NCBI RefSeq assembly: GCF_025854335.1
Contig: NZ_CP107716.1
Span: 799,001-863,000 of the forward strand
Direction of reading: 5' to 3'
Source: Pelagibacterium flavum
GTDB taxonomy: Bacteria; Pseudomonadota; Alphaproteobacteria; Rhizobiales; Devosiaceae
Length of the DNA stretch: 64,000 nt
Part shown: piece after piece, positions 14,680 to 21,985 of the stretch
Numbering within the stretch: the first letter of the stretch is position 1
Layout: each line of letters opens with the position of its first letter
Notes under the pieces: generated by a model
The model's input: only the letters and a program-made list of their open reading frames with translations
What the model was told of the DNA's origin: nothing
Database searches by the model: none
Translations under genes and position numbers: made by a program

Positions 14680-16074
14680 ATGGCCGGCATCGGATTTGCC
14701 CTTTCCCGGCTGCGCAGCCAGAACAACCTGGCCGGACATTCCATGGCAACCGGCCATGCGATCATGGTCACTGCCGGGCCCTGGATTGTCATAATGATCG
14801 GTTTGGCGCTGATTTCCTGGCTCGGTGTTCCGCTCGTGGGGCGGGAGATGACGACGACCTTCCGCGTTCTGGTCATCTACAGTTTTGCGCTCTCGCTGGT
14901 GGTGACAACCCCCATCGCACTCGAGCTCAACCTGCGCGTTTCGGCCGAGTTGTTCGAGCGACGCTTCGAGCGGGTGCATGGCATCTATCATGGTGCCCTG
15001 GGAGTTGCGGCGCTCATTACGGTGGCTCTGGCCTGGCTGCTGTTTTCCGTCATCATCGGGCTGGACACGACGACAGCCACCGCCGCCACTTTTTGCGTCC
15101 TGCAAGTGTCGTTGCTCTGGTTGGGCATGTCGATGGTCGCGGCGATCCGCCAATATACAATCGTAACCACCGGTTTCACCATGGGGCTCAGCGTATCGGT
15201 CGTTCTGGGGCTGTCGCTGGCCAGCCTGGGCTATGGTGTCGCCGGTCTGCTTGCCGGATTTGGCGCGGGACTGTTTCTGGCCTTCGCCATTCTGCATGGG
15301 CTCATCGTCCAGACCTTTCCCGGACGCGTTCAGCCCCTGACCAAAAGCCTCCTCGCACTGATCGCGCGTCCGATGCGCTCTGTCACCTTCGTCATTGCGG
15401 GCCTTCTGGGTGCGCTGGCGGTGTGGATCGACAAGCTCGTCGTCTGGCAGTCCTATGAGGGTACGGCCATCGCGCATGGGCTCATCCATGCGCCGCGCTA
15501 TGACGTGCCCATGTTCATCGCCTATCTCTCGATCGTGCCGCTCATGAGCATCGTTTCGATCTGGCTCGAGACCGATTTTTTTACCGCTTACCGCAAATAC
15601 CGCGACATCGTGCACTCGGGCGGCACGCTTCGTCACATCGAGGCCCAGCGCACGGCCATCACCTGGCAAACCACCAATACGATCTTTTCCGCCTTCGTTA
15701 TCCAGATCGCCATCAGCCTGGTTCTGGCGCTGGCGGGGCCGTGGATCGTGGGCCTGTTGGGCCTTGGCCTTGAAACGCTGCAGGTGTTGCGTCTGGCGCT
15801 GATCGGGGCCGCGTTTCATTTCCTTTTTCTTGCCTGCGTGGGGGTCATTTTGTTCATGCAGTACAGCCGCGCCTATTTCCTGCTTCAGACCGCGTTCCTG
15901 GTGCTGAACGGCGGGCTGACCTATGCGCTGCTTGCCAATCCGGACGCCCTTGGAATGGGCTATGTGATTGCAACAGGTGGCGCGGCAATCGTGGCCTACG
16001 GGGTCATGGTCAATGCGCTCAAAATCATGAACAGGCTCACATTCGTCGACAACAACCCGGCGGTTGCGGGCTAG
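14680..16074 (+). CDS. pelG: PelG-type polysaccharide transporter (MOP/MATE-like)
   Basis: A 464-residue, almost wholly hydrophobic protein with about 12 predicted membrane helices. It begins with MAGIGF and an SRLRSQNNL segment, then the TAGPWIVIMIGLALI helix, closely resembling the PelG N-terminus (MAGIGFxLRKL, SGPW). PelG moves the polymer through the inner membrane with PelD, PelE and PelF. A central MFIAYLSIVPLMSIVS helix and an ETDFF-x-AYR segment also match the family. It overlaps nothing and follows pelF immediately, so the two are surely one transcript. Confidence 0.93.
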   Translation: MAGIGFALSRLRSQNNLAGHSMATGHAIMVTAGPWIVIMIGLALISWLGVPLVGREMTTTFRVLVIYSFALSLVVTTPIALELNLRVSAELFERRFERVHGIYHGALGVAALITVALAWLLFSVIIGLDTTTATAATFCVLQVSLLWLGMSMVAAIRQYTIVTTGFTMGLSVSVVLGLSLASLGYGVAGLLAGFGAGLFLAFAILHGLIVQTFPGRVQPLTKSLLALIARPMRSVTFVIAGLLGALAVWIDKLVVWQSYEGTAIAHGLIHAPRYDVPMFIAYLSIVPLMSIVSIWLETDFFTAYRKYRDIVHSGGTLRHIEAQRTAITWQTTNTIFSAFVIQIAISLVLALAGPWIVGLLGLGLETLQVLRLALIGAAFHFLFLACVGVILFMQYSRAYFLLQTAFLVLNGGLTYALLANPDALGMGYVIATGGAAIVAYGVMVNALKIMNRLTFVDNNPAVAG

Positions 16075-16108
16075 ACCCGCGCCGCCTCTGGAAATCAAGG
16101 AAACAACA

Positions 16109-16645
16109 GTGAACGTCCATGCTCCAAAACGTGGAAGTCCCAGGGTTTTGCTGGAAGAAGCGGCCAGCAGGTCCTCAAGCCATTGGATCGGTGTCGTTGA
16201 AGGCGCCGTGCTGATTGGCGGCGTGTTTGCCATCGAGCGGTTCGGACTTTTCGACCTTCAAACCCTCCCCTTCCACCCACTGGTCCTTGCCATAGCATTG
16301 ATTGCCGCCCAATACGGCGCTTCAGGCGGGATCATGGCGGCCGCCATGGCAACCGCCATTGCCCTTCTGGGCGGAACGCTTCCCCAAAGGGTGGTGGGCG
16401 AAGGCTATTTCGAATATCTCGCCGAAGTCTGGACCACCCCATTGGCATGGCTGGTCATCGCCGTGCTCGTGGGGATCATTTCGGATGGACACCGGCGGCT
16501 GTTGCAGCGCGCCGAGCAGGCTCTTTTCGAAGTGCAAAAGGAGCGCGATCTGATTTCAGCGCAGTATGAGGCCCTGGCGGCGCGCGCCAAGCGGCTCGAA
16601 CGCCGGGTTGCCGGGATCGAGAACTCATCTTCAACACGAAGCTGA
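16109..16645 (+). CDS. PelD-like membrane protein lacking GAF and GGDEF domains
   Basis: A 178-residue protein with about four membrane helices (residues 25-135: VVEGAVLIGGVFAIERFGLF; LVLAIALIAAQYGASGGIMAA; WLVIAVLVGIISDGHR) followed by a coiled-coil-like tail rich in Glu, Arg and Ala (residues 135-172). This is the build and operon position of the PelD N-terminus, but PelD normally continues with a GAF domain and a degenerate GGDEF domain that binds c-di-GMP. Nothing of that kind follows: the frame ends and 105 bp later a Crp/Fnr gene begins. The start is a GTG with AAGGA 9 bases upstream. The PelD assignment is an inference from topology and context. Confidence 0.6.
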   Translation: MNVHAPKRGSPRVLLEEAASRSSSHWIGVVEGAVLIGGVFAIERFGLFDLQTLPFHPLVLAIALIAAQYGASGGIMAAAMATAIALLGGTLPQRVVGEGYFEYLAEVWTTPLAWLVIAVLVGIISDGHRRLLQRAEQALFEVQKERDLISAQYEALAARAKRLERRVAGIENSSSTRS

Positions 16646-16750
16646 GGATGGCACTTACGTCAATATCGTAGAATCACTAGTGGGAGAACCGGAATTTATT
16701 AACAAATGTTTAACGTCCATACTCATGAAAATTTGGGAAGGGACGAACGT

Positions 16751-17389
16751 ATGTTAATACAGAAGGACTTTCGCAATCCGGGTTCTGGCTTTACCGCAAA
16801 AGCGCTTCTGGAGGGGGTCAACCTCGGTGGAACCGTCCGGCACAGGGAAAAAGACCTTATCTACGCACAAGGGGATGAGGCCGGCGAGATCTTCATCGTA
16901 GAGTTCGGTTGCGTGCGGGTTTCGCGGATAACGCTGGAGGGCCGCCGGCTGGTCACGGGCTTTTATTTCGCGGGCGAGGTTTTCGGCTTTGAAACGGGCG
17001 CGGAACGCCAATGCTATGCCGAGGCGCTCGAATATTCAGGTACGCGGAATTTTCATCTCGACGACAAGGACCTGGCCAACCCGCAAATCGCCGACATGCT
17101 GTATCGCCATCTCGAAAGCATACACCAGCACCTGCTCATTCTGGGAACGCAGAATTCCATCGAACGGGTGGCCGCATTTCTGGTGGGGATCGCGGACCGG
17201 CGTGAAGGTGGCGGCACCAAGGCGCGCCTGCCCATGTCGCGGGGTGATATTGCCGATCATCTCGGGCTCACGCTGGAGACGGTATCGCGCGCAATTCACC
17301 GCCTGCAGGTCCTCAAGCTGATAACGCTGGTGGGTGCGCGTGAGGTCATATTGCTGGACCGGGACGCGCTTCTCGATCTGGGTGCATAG
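16751..17389 (+). CDS. Crp/Fnr family regulator, FixK-like
   Basis: A 212-residue transcription factor with an N-terminal cyclic-nucleotide-binding-like beta barrel (ending near residue 110), a long dimerisation helix (LYRHLESIHQHLLIL) and a C-terminal winged helix. The recognition helix reads LTLETVSRAIHRL, which contains E-x-x-S-R, the motif by which FNR/FixK proteins read TTGA half-sites. It has no N-terminal cysteine cluster, so it is not an Fe-S FNR oxygen sensor but FixK-like. The ATG at 16751 is preceded by GGGAAGGGA; an in-frame ATG at 16706 is less likely. It lies at the end of the Pel-like operon and converges on fixJ. Two matching DNA boxes flank the island. Confidence 0.88.
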   Translation: MLIQKDFRNPGSGFTAKALLEGVNLGGTVRHREKDLIYAQGDEAGEIFIVEFGCVRVSRITLEGRRLVTGFYFAGEVFGFETGAERQCYAEALEYSGTRNFHLDDKDLANPQIADMLYRHLESIHQHLLILGTQNSIERVAAFLVGIADRREGGGTKARLPMSRGDIADHLGLTLETVSRAIHRLQVLKLITLVGAREVILLDRDALLDLGA

Positions 17390-17410
17390 ACCGGCTGTCT
17401 GGGGGGCATG

Positions 17411-17429
17411 CCGGGCCAGATCGGCCCGG
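17411..17429. terminator. GC hairpin between convergent crp/fnr and fixJ genes
   Basis: CCGGGCC / GGCCCGG arms with a 5-base loop lie 22 bp after the Crp/Fnr stop and 64 bp before the fixJ stop. There is no T tract, so it would be a weak terminator at best. Confidence 0.4.
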
Positions 17430-17492
17430 GCCGCGTGTTCAGATAAAGTGATATGTACCTTATCTCAGCACGCTCAATCCATGCCGTCCTTG

Positions 17493-18104
17493 CTATTGTT
17501 CTGAGCCCTGAACGGCCATACGAACCAGTTCCGCAAGGCTGTGCGCGTGCATCTTGGTCATGATTGTCGCGCGATAGACCTCGACCGTACGGGGACTTAG
17601 CCCCAGATTGCGGGCGATCGTCTTGTTGGGAAGTCCGTTTACGACGCCATCGAGAACCTGACGCTCGCGGGTGCTCAGCGATTCCAGCTTTTCACGCGCC
17701 GCCTGACGCACGCGGCGAATTTGGCTTTCTTCCTGCGCGGCGCTGCAGACCCTGGTGAGGGTGGCCAGCATCGCCTCCTCGCTGAACGGCTTTTCGATGA
17801 AGTCGCTGGCGCCGGCCTTCATGGCCTCAACGGCGGCCAGTACATCTCCGTGACCGGTCACCACGATAACCGGCAGCGTGTTTCCATCCCTGCGCAAGCG
17901 CTGCAAAAGGTCGATGCCGCTTATTTCGGGCATGCGCAGGTCGGTGATCAGGCAGGCATCTTCAAGATCGTCCACCGTCTCGAGAAATTCAACTGCCGAC
18001 GCATATTTCCGCGATCGCCAGCCCGAAGCCGCAAGCAGAAAGGACAACGACTGACGAACCGGTTCTTCATCATCTACGATGTGGATCAGGAAATCATTTG
18101 TCAT
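17493..18104 (-). CDS. fixJ: FixJ-family response regulator
   Basis: A 203-residue two-domain regulator. The receiver domain has the acidic pair (VDDEE), phospho-acceptor Asp55 (ITDLRMP), Thr83 (VVTGHGD) and Lys105 (EKPFS). After a linker, a LuxR-type helix-turn-helix follows (STRERQVLDGVVNGLPNKTIARNLGLSPRTVEVYRATIM). Length and motifs match FixJ/TodR-type proteins, which commonly activate fixK-type genes. It overlaps the sensor gene by 11 bp, so the two are co-translated. The convergent FixK-like gene is a plausible target. Confidence 0.9.
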   Translation of the reverse strand: MTNDFLIHIVDDEEPVRQSLSFLLAASGWRSRKYASAVEFLETVDDLEDACLITDLRMPEISGIDLLQRLRRDGNTLPVIVVTGHGDVLAAVEAMKAGASDFIEKPFSEEAMLATLTRVCSAAQEESQIRRVRQAAREKLESLSTRERQVLDGVVNGLPNKTIARNLGLSPRTVEVYRATIMTKMHAHSLAELVRMAVQGSEQ

Positions 18105-19551
18105 GGGCCTGAATCTCTTTGTCGACCAAGGGTAGGGTGAACGTGAAAATCGTTTCTCTGCCCGCTACGGAACGGGCGCTTATCGCACCTCCATGTGCTT
18201 CGATTATGCGCTTGGAAATTGAGAGACCAACCCCCATGCCGCTGCGTTTGGTTGTTACGAACGCCTTGAAGATTTCCTCGCCGAAATTGGGAGAAATGCC
18301 GTGCCCGGTGTCGCTGAGTTCGATGCGGGCGAAGCTGCCGTTCCGGCGCGTTCGTATGGTGATGACCTTGCGCTCGCTGGCGCGCACCGCGTCTGCCGCA
18401 TTGCGCAGGAGATTGACGATCACCTGCTGGATCTGGGTCGGATTGCCCAGGATTTCCAGGCCGCCGGGCGCGAGATCGAGTTCGACGAGAATGCCGTCTT
18501 CCCGCGTGCCGGCCAGCGCCAGCGCCATGGCGCCTTCGATCAGCGAGTTGACGTCCACGATTTCCTTGTCGATCTCGCCCTGTGCCATGAAAATGCAAAG
18601 ATGGTGGATGATGTCGCCCGCACGCAGGGCCTGGGTTGCGGCAGCGGCAAGGGAATCGCGCAGGGCTGGAAGCATGGCCGGGTCGAACAACTCGAGCATG
18701 CGCTTGGCGCCCTGGACGTAGTTGCTGACCGCTGAAAGCGGCTGGTTGATTTCATGGGCCAGGGCCGAGGCCATTTCCCCCATCTCACTCATGCGCGACA
18801 GCCGGGCCAGTTCGGCCTCGGTCTGTTCGAGCCGGGTCGCGGCGCGCTCACGTTCTGTCATGTCGCGCACAAAGCCGATAAAGAGCAGGCCTTCGCCCGT
18901 GGTGATCCTGACCACGTCGATGCTCATGGGGAAGGTCGTGCCGTCGCTGCGCTTTCCTCGCACCAAGCGGTTGCGGCCAATGAAGCGGGCAAGTCCGGTG
19001 GCGGGATGGTCGGCGCGGGCGTTTTCTTCGGGCGGATAGGGATCGGCCATCAAGACCCTGACGTTGCGGGTCAGGACCACCTCCTCGCGATAGCCAAACA
19101 GCCTTTCGGCAGCGGCATTGAAAGAAACGATTTCTCCGCTGGGCTTGCTGGCTATCGTTGCGTCCGAGATGGTATCGAGGATGGCTTGCAGGTAGCTTTC
19201 GCGTCTTTGCAGGAGCTTGCTGGCCAGCAGCGCCTTGTTGCGCTCCTCGCGCAGAACGCCGCCGAGCCAAGCGATGCCAAAACCCACGCCGGCAAACAAA
19301 ATCAGGTCCGGGCCCCGCGAGATACTTGCTTCCTCGGTAAAAAAATACACCAGCGGAAGTGCCAGAACCATGGTGAACACGCCGGGCGCCAATCCACCCA
19401 TGCCGGCAGCAAGCAGAATGGCCAGCGCGAAAAAAAGACCGTTAAATGAGGACGTGAATACCGGGGCGATGGCAAGCTTTAGTGTACTAACAAGGATCAG
19501 TCCCGCTAGTCCAACCAAGTATGCGAATATTATATCCCTCGGCAGCCCCAT
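18094..19551 (-). CDS. FixL-like PAS sensor histidine kinase with membrane domain
   Basis: A 485-residue kinase. Residues 1-100 hold three or four hydrophobic helices resembling DUF4118, residues 118-232 a PAS domain, then a HisKA domain with phospho-acceptor His266 (ALAHEINQPLSAVSNY) and a HATPase domain (QVIVNLLRNAADAV, DTGHGISP, GMGVGLSISKRIIEAHGG). The PAS domain aligns with rhizobial FixL (AAERLFGY, GKRSDGTTFPM, FIGFVRDMTER), but the residue aligned with the haem-ligating His of FixL is Glu (the PPEEN stretch near 176). The nearest His is 182, out of register. It may therefore sense something other than oxygen through haem. The kinase core and partner match FixL/FixJ. Confidence 0.85.
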   Translation of the reverse strand: MGLPRDIIFAYLVGLAGLILVSTLKLAIAPVFTSSFNGLFFALAILLAAGMGGLAPGVFTMVLALPLVYFFTEEASISRGPDLILFAGVGFGIAWLGGVLREERNKALLASKLLQRRESYLQAILDTISDATIASKPSGEIVSFNAAAERLFGYREEVVLTRNVRVLMADPYPPEENARADHPATGLARFIGRNRLVRGKRSDGTTFPMSIDVVRITTGEGLLFIGFVRDMTERERAATRLEQTEAELARLSRMSEMGEMASALAHEINQPLSAVSNYVQGAKRMLELFDPAMLPALRDSLAAAATQALRAGDIIHHLCIFMAQGEIDKEIVDVNSLIEGAMALALAGTREDGILVELDLAPGGLEILGNPTQIQQVIVNLLRNAADAVRASERKVITIRTRRNGSFARIELSDTGHGISPNFGEEIFKAFVTTKRSGMGVGLSISKRIIEAHGGAISARSVAGRETIFTFTLPLVDKEIQAHDK

Positions 19552-19701
19552 GACGCGAGTAACACCCGGTTTCCAGAGACAAAGTAAAATTTAACCAGAA
19601 AAGCAGCAAGTAAAATTATAAAGAGGGACGGGAAACGGCTGACAAGTCAGCGGTTTCGGGAGCGCCGCCCCGTGTGACGGTCCAGCCGGAAAAGGCGGGG
19701 G

Positions 19702-21114
19702 CTATGGCAGGCGGTAAGCCGACTTGGCGGCGTCATAGGCCAGCCATCGGGCGGTTTCGGCGGCCGTGCTGCGGGTGATCCGATGCTGGGCTACGAGACC
19801 AGCGAGAAACCCCGATATCTCACGGCGCCACACGTCGTGCCGCGCCGGGATCGAGAGCAGGGCGCGAGTGTCGTCATTGAAGCCGGCCAGGTTATGGAAC
19901 CCCGCACTTTCGTGCATGGCATCGAGATAGCGGCGGATGCCGTTGGGGCTGTCGTGGAACCACCAGGGCGGGCCGACCATCAGCGCCGGCCAATAGCCCG
20001 CCATCGGGGCAAGTTCGCGCGCATAGGTGGATTCGTCGAGCGTGAAGGCGATCAGCCGGAAATTGTTCGCGTTGCCATAGCGCGCCAGAAGGGCTGCCAG
20101 CCCATCGACGAAATTGGTGCGCGTCGGGATGTCGTCGCCGAGGTTGCGCCCGTGGGTGGCTTGCAGCCAAGGATCAGTGGCGCGGTGCGAGCCGGCATGA
20201 ATTTGCATGACCATGCCGTCCTCGGCGGAAAGCCCGGCCATCTCGGTCAGCATCTGGGCGCGGAACTGCTCGGCCTGGCCGGCATCGAGGGTCCCGGCCA
20301 GCGCGCCGTCGAGCAGGGCCTGCTTTTCGTGCCCGGCAAGGTCGGCGGTCATGGCCGAGGGGACGCCGTGGTCTGTGGCGGTGGCGCCGTGAGCGCGGAA
20401 GAAGGCGCGTCGGGTGCCATGTGCCTTGATGAGCCCGGACCACAAGGCGGTATTTTCACCGGTAAGATCGGACAGATGCTGCAGGTTCTGTGCGAAGCCT
20501 GCCGCATCGGGGTCGGTGATATCGTCGGGACGATAGGTGGTGCGGATACGCGCGCCCAGGCCATTGGCCGTGATGGCCTTGTGATGCTCAAGGCCATCGA
20601 GTGCAAATTCGGTGGTGGCGATGACTTCGACATTTGCTGCGTCGAGGATGGCCAAGGGACGCAGGGCCGGATCTGCAAGGCGCGCGTTGATCGCGTCGAA
20701 TGTCTGGTCGGCCGTTTGGGAACTCAAGGGTTGATCGATGCCGAAATAGCGCGACAGCGAATGGGCAAGCCAGAGCTCGGAAGGCGTTCCGGCAAAGAGC
20801 CTCCAGTGATTGCAGAGCGTGCGCCAGGCGGAGCGCGCGTCGGCGACCGGGGCGCCGTCCTTGCGCGGCACGCCCAGGGCGTCATAGGCGATGCCTCGGC
20901 TGCGCAGCAGGCGCAGGACATAGTGATCCGGTGTCAGAAACAGCGACGCAGCGTCCGAGAACGGCTGGTTTTGCGCGAACCATTGCGGGTCGGTGTGCCC
21001 GTGGGGGCTGACGATCGGCAGGTTCGCGATGTCCTCATAGAGCGAGCGAGCCAGTGAGCGGACGGCCGGATCGGGCGGAAAGAGGCGATCAGGATGCAGG
21101 ATCGTATCGGTCAT
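19702..21114 (-). CDS. uxaC: Glucuronate isomerase
   Basis: A 470-residue uronate isomerase that converts D-glucuronate to D-fructuronate and D-galacturonate to D-tagaturonate. It shows the family signature segments LPIVSPHGHTDP (metal-binding H-x-H), FFRAHGATATDHG, MVMQIHAGSHR and the AGFNDDTRALLSIPARHDVWRR C-terminal block. The start chosen is the ATG 6 bases after AGGGAG; an ATG one codon upstream and another at 21132 are alternatives. It is divergent from a GntR-family regulator, and a putative operator lies between them. Together with the uxuB-like gene downstream it forms a hexuronate catabolic cluster. Confidence 0.95.
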   Translation of the reverse strand: MTDTILHPDRLFPPDPAVRSLARSLYEDIANLPIVSPHGHTDPQWFAQNQPFSDAASLFLTPDHYVLRLLRSRGIAYDALGVPRKDGAPVADARSAWRTLCNHWRLFAGTPSELWLAHSLSRYFGIDQPLSSQTADQTFDAINARLADPALRPLAILDAANVEVIATTEFALDGLEHHKAITANGLGARIRTTYRPDDITDPDAAGFAQNLQHLSDLTGENTALWSGLIKAHGTRRAFFRAHGATATDHGVPSAMTADLAGHEKQALLDGALAGTLDAGQAEQFRAQMLTEMAGLSAEDGMVMQIHAGSHRATDPWLQATHGRNLGDDIPTRTNFVDGLAALLARYGNANNFRLIAFTLDESTYARELAPMAGYWPALMVGPPWWFHDSPNGIRRYLDAMHESAGFHNLAGFNDDTRALLSIPARHDVWRREISGFLAGLVAQHRITRSTAAETARWLAYDAAKSAYRLP

Positions 21115-21159
21115 CATGTGCTCCCTGACCATGTCAGATTTGATGGGTCGTATGCACAG

Positions 21160-21175
21160 CTAGTATGGTAGTATG
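21160..21175. promoter_or_regulatory. Putative GntR operator upstream of uxaC
   Basis: CTAGTATGGTAGTATG starts exactly 46 bp upstream of the uxaC start codon. The same core CTAGTATGG occurs 46 bp upstream of the uxuB-like start (23495). Read on the gene strand both contain CATACTAG, half of the palindrome CATACTAGTATG. The GntR protein encoded next door is the likely binder. This is inference from a shared motif and identical spacing. Confidence 0.5.
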
Positions 21176-21249
21176 TATGTGTCAATGCTTCCGGGCTTGA
21201 CCGATCCTGCACCATGGGCTCAGTGGTCATCGAGGATAAGGAGATCTGA

Positions 21250-21984
21250 TTGTCCAGTCTTGAAGAACCCGCCTCCGAAGGCATTTTCGTGCTCGACACG
21301 CTGGCTGACGGCGCTCCTGGGGCCCGGCAGGCGACGATGGGCCACAGGGTTTTCCGGGCCATCAAACAGGCGATCGTGCGCGGCCAGCTTGTGCCGGGTC
21401 ATCCGATTTCCGAGGCCGAACTGGCCCGTCAGCTGGGCGTGTCGCGGCAGCCGGTGCGCGAGGCATTCATCAAGCTCTCGGAAATGGGGCTGGTGGAAAT
21501 CCGTCCGCAGCGGGGGACGTTCGTGCAACTGATCTCCCGGCGCGAGGTCGAAAATGCGCGTTTTATCCGCGAGGCCATTGAGGTTGCCGTGGCGCGGCGT
21601 GCGGCGGAGGTGGCGAACGGAGAAAGCGTGCGGCCCCTGTTCGCGCTTGTCGAAGAACAGGACGCATGCGGCGATCGGCCCGACCAGGGCCGGTTCCTGG
21701 CGCTTGACGATGCACTGCATCGGGCAATCGCCCTGCTGGCCGATTGCGAACATGCCTGGCGGGTGGTCGAAGACCTCAAGGTTCAGATGGATCGGGTGCG
21801 GTTCCTTGCGATTTCGGACGCCACACCGGTGGATACCATCGTCGCGCAACATCGGGACATGGTCACGGCCATCGCCCGCAACGATCCCGACGCGGCCGCT
21901 GACGCGGTGCGGACGCATATGCGCGAAATCCTCAATTCGCTGCCCGTCGTTGCGGCGTCGAACAGGGATGTGTTCGTTCCGTGA
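21250..21984 (+). CDS. GntR-family (FadR/FCD subfamily) hexuronate regulator
   Basis: A 244-residue regulator with an N-terminal winged helix (HRVFRAIKQAIVRGQLVPGHPISEAELARQLGVSRQPVREAF, split over residues 35-75) and a C-terminal all-helical FCD ligand domain with the metal-binding pattern D-x3-H (ALDDALHRAI) and later His residues (AQHRDMV, RTHMREIL). The start is TTG at 21250, preceded by AAGGAGA at 7 bases spacing. It is divergent from uxaC and convergent with the uxuB-like gene (stops 1 bp apart). By family it should repress hexuronate genes until an intermediate binds. Confidence 0.9.
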   Translation: MSSLEEPASEGIFVLDTLADGAPGARQATMGHRVFRAIKQAIVRGQLVPGHPISEAELARQLGVSRQPVREAFIKLSEMGLVEIRPQRGTFVQLISRREVENARFIREAIEVAVARRAAEVANGESVRPLFALVEEQDACGDRPDQGRFLALDDALHRAIALLADCEHAWRVVEDLKVQMDRVRFLAISDATPVDTIVAQHRDMVTAIARNDPDAAADAVRTHMREILNSLPVVAASNRDVFVP

Positions 21985-21985
21985 G

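Noticed and set aside
14674..16233. 519-codon minus-strand frame opposite pelG
   Set aside because: Arg/His/Gln-rich composition typical of antisense frames in GC-rich genes; pelG on the other strand is unmistakable.
16699..16713. TTAACAAATGTTTAA before the Crp/Fnr gene as an autoregulatory box
   Set aside because: The arms do not match TTGA/TCAA and are not a perfect inverted repeat; AT-rich chance is as likely.
16646..16750. Possible frameshifted remnant of the PelD GAF/GGDEF half
   Set aside because: Only 105 bp before the Crp/Fnr gene, with no GAF- or GGDEF-like segment in any frame. The half is missing, not frameshifted.
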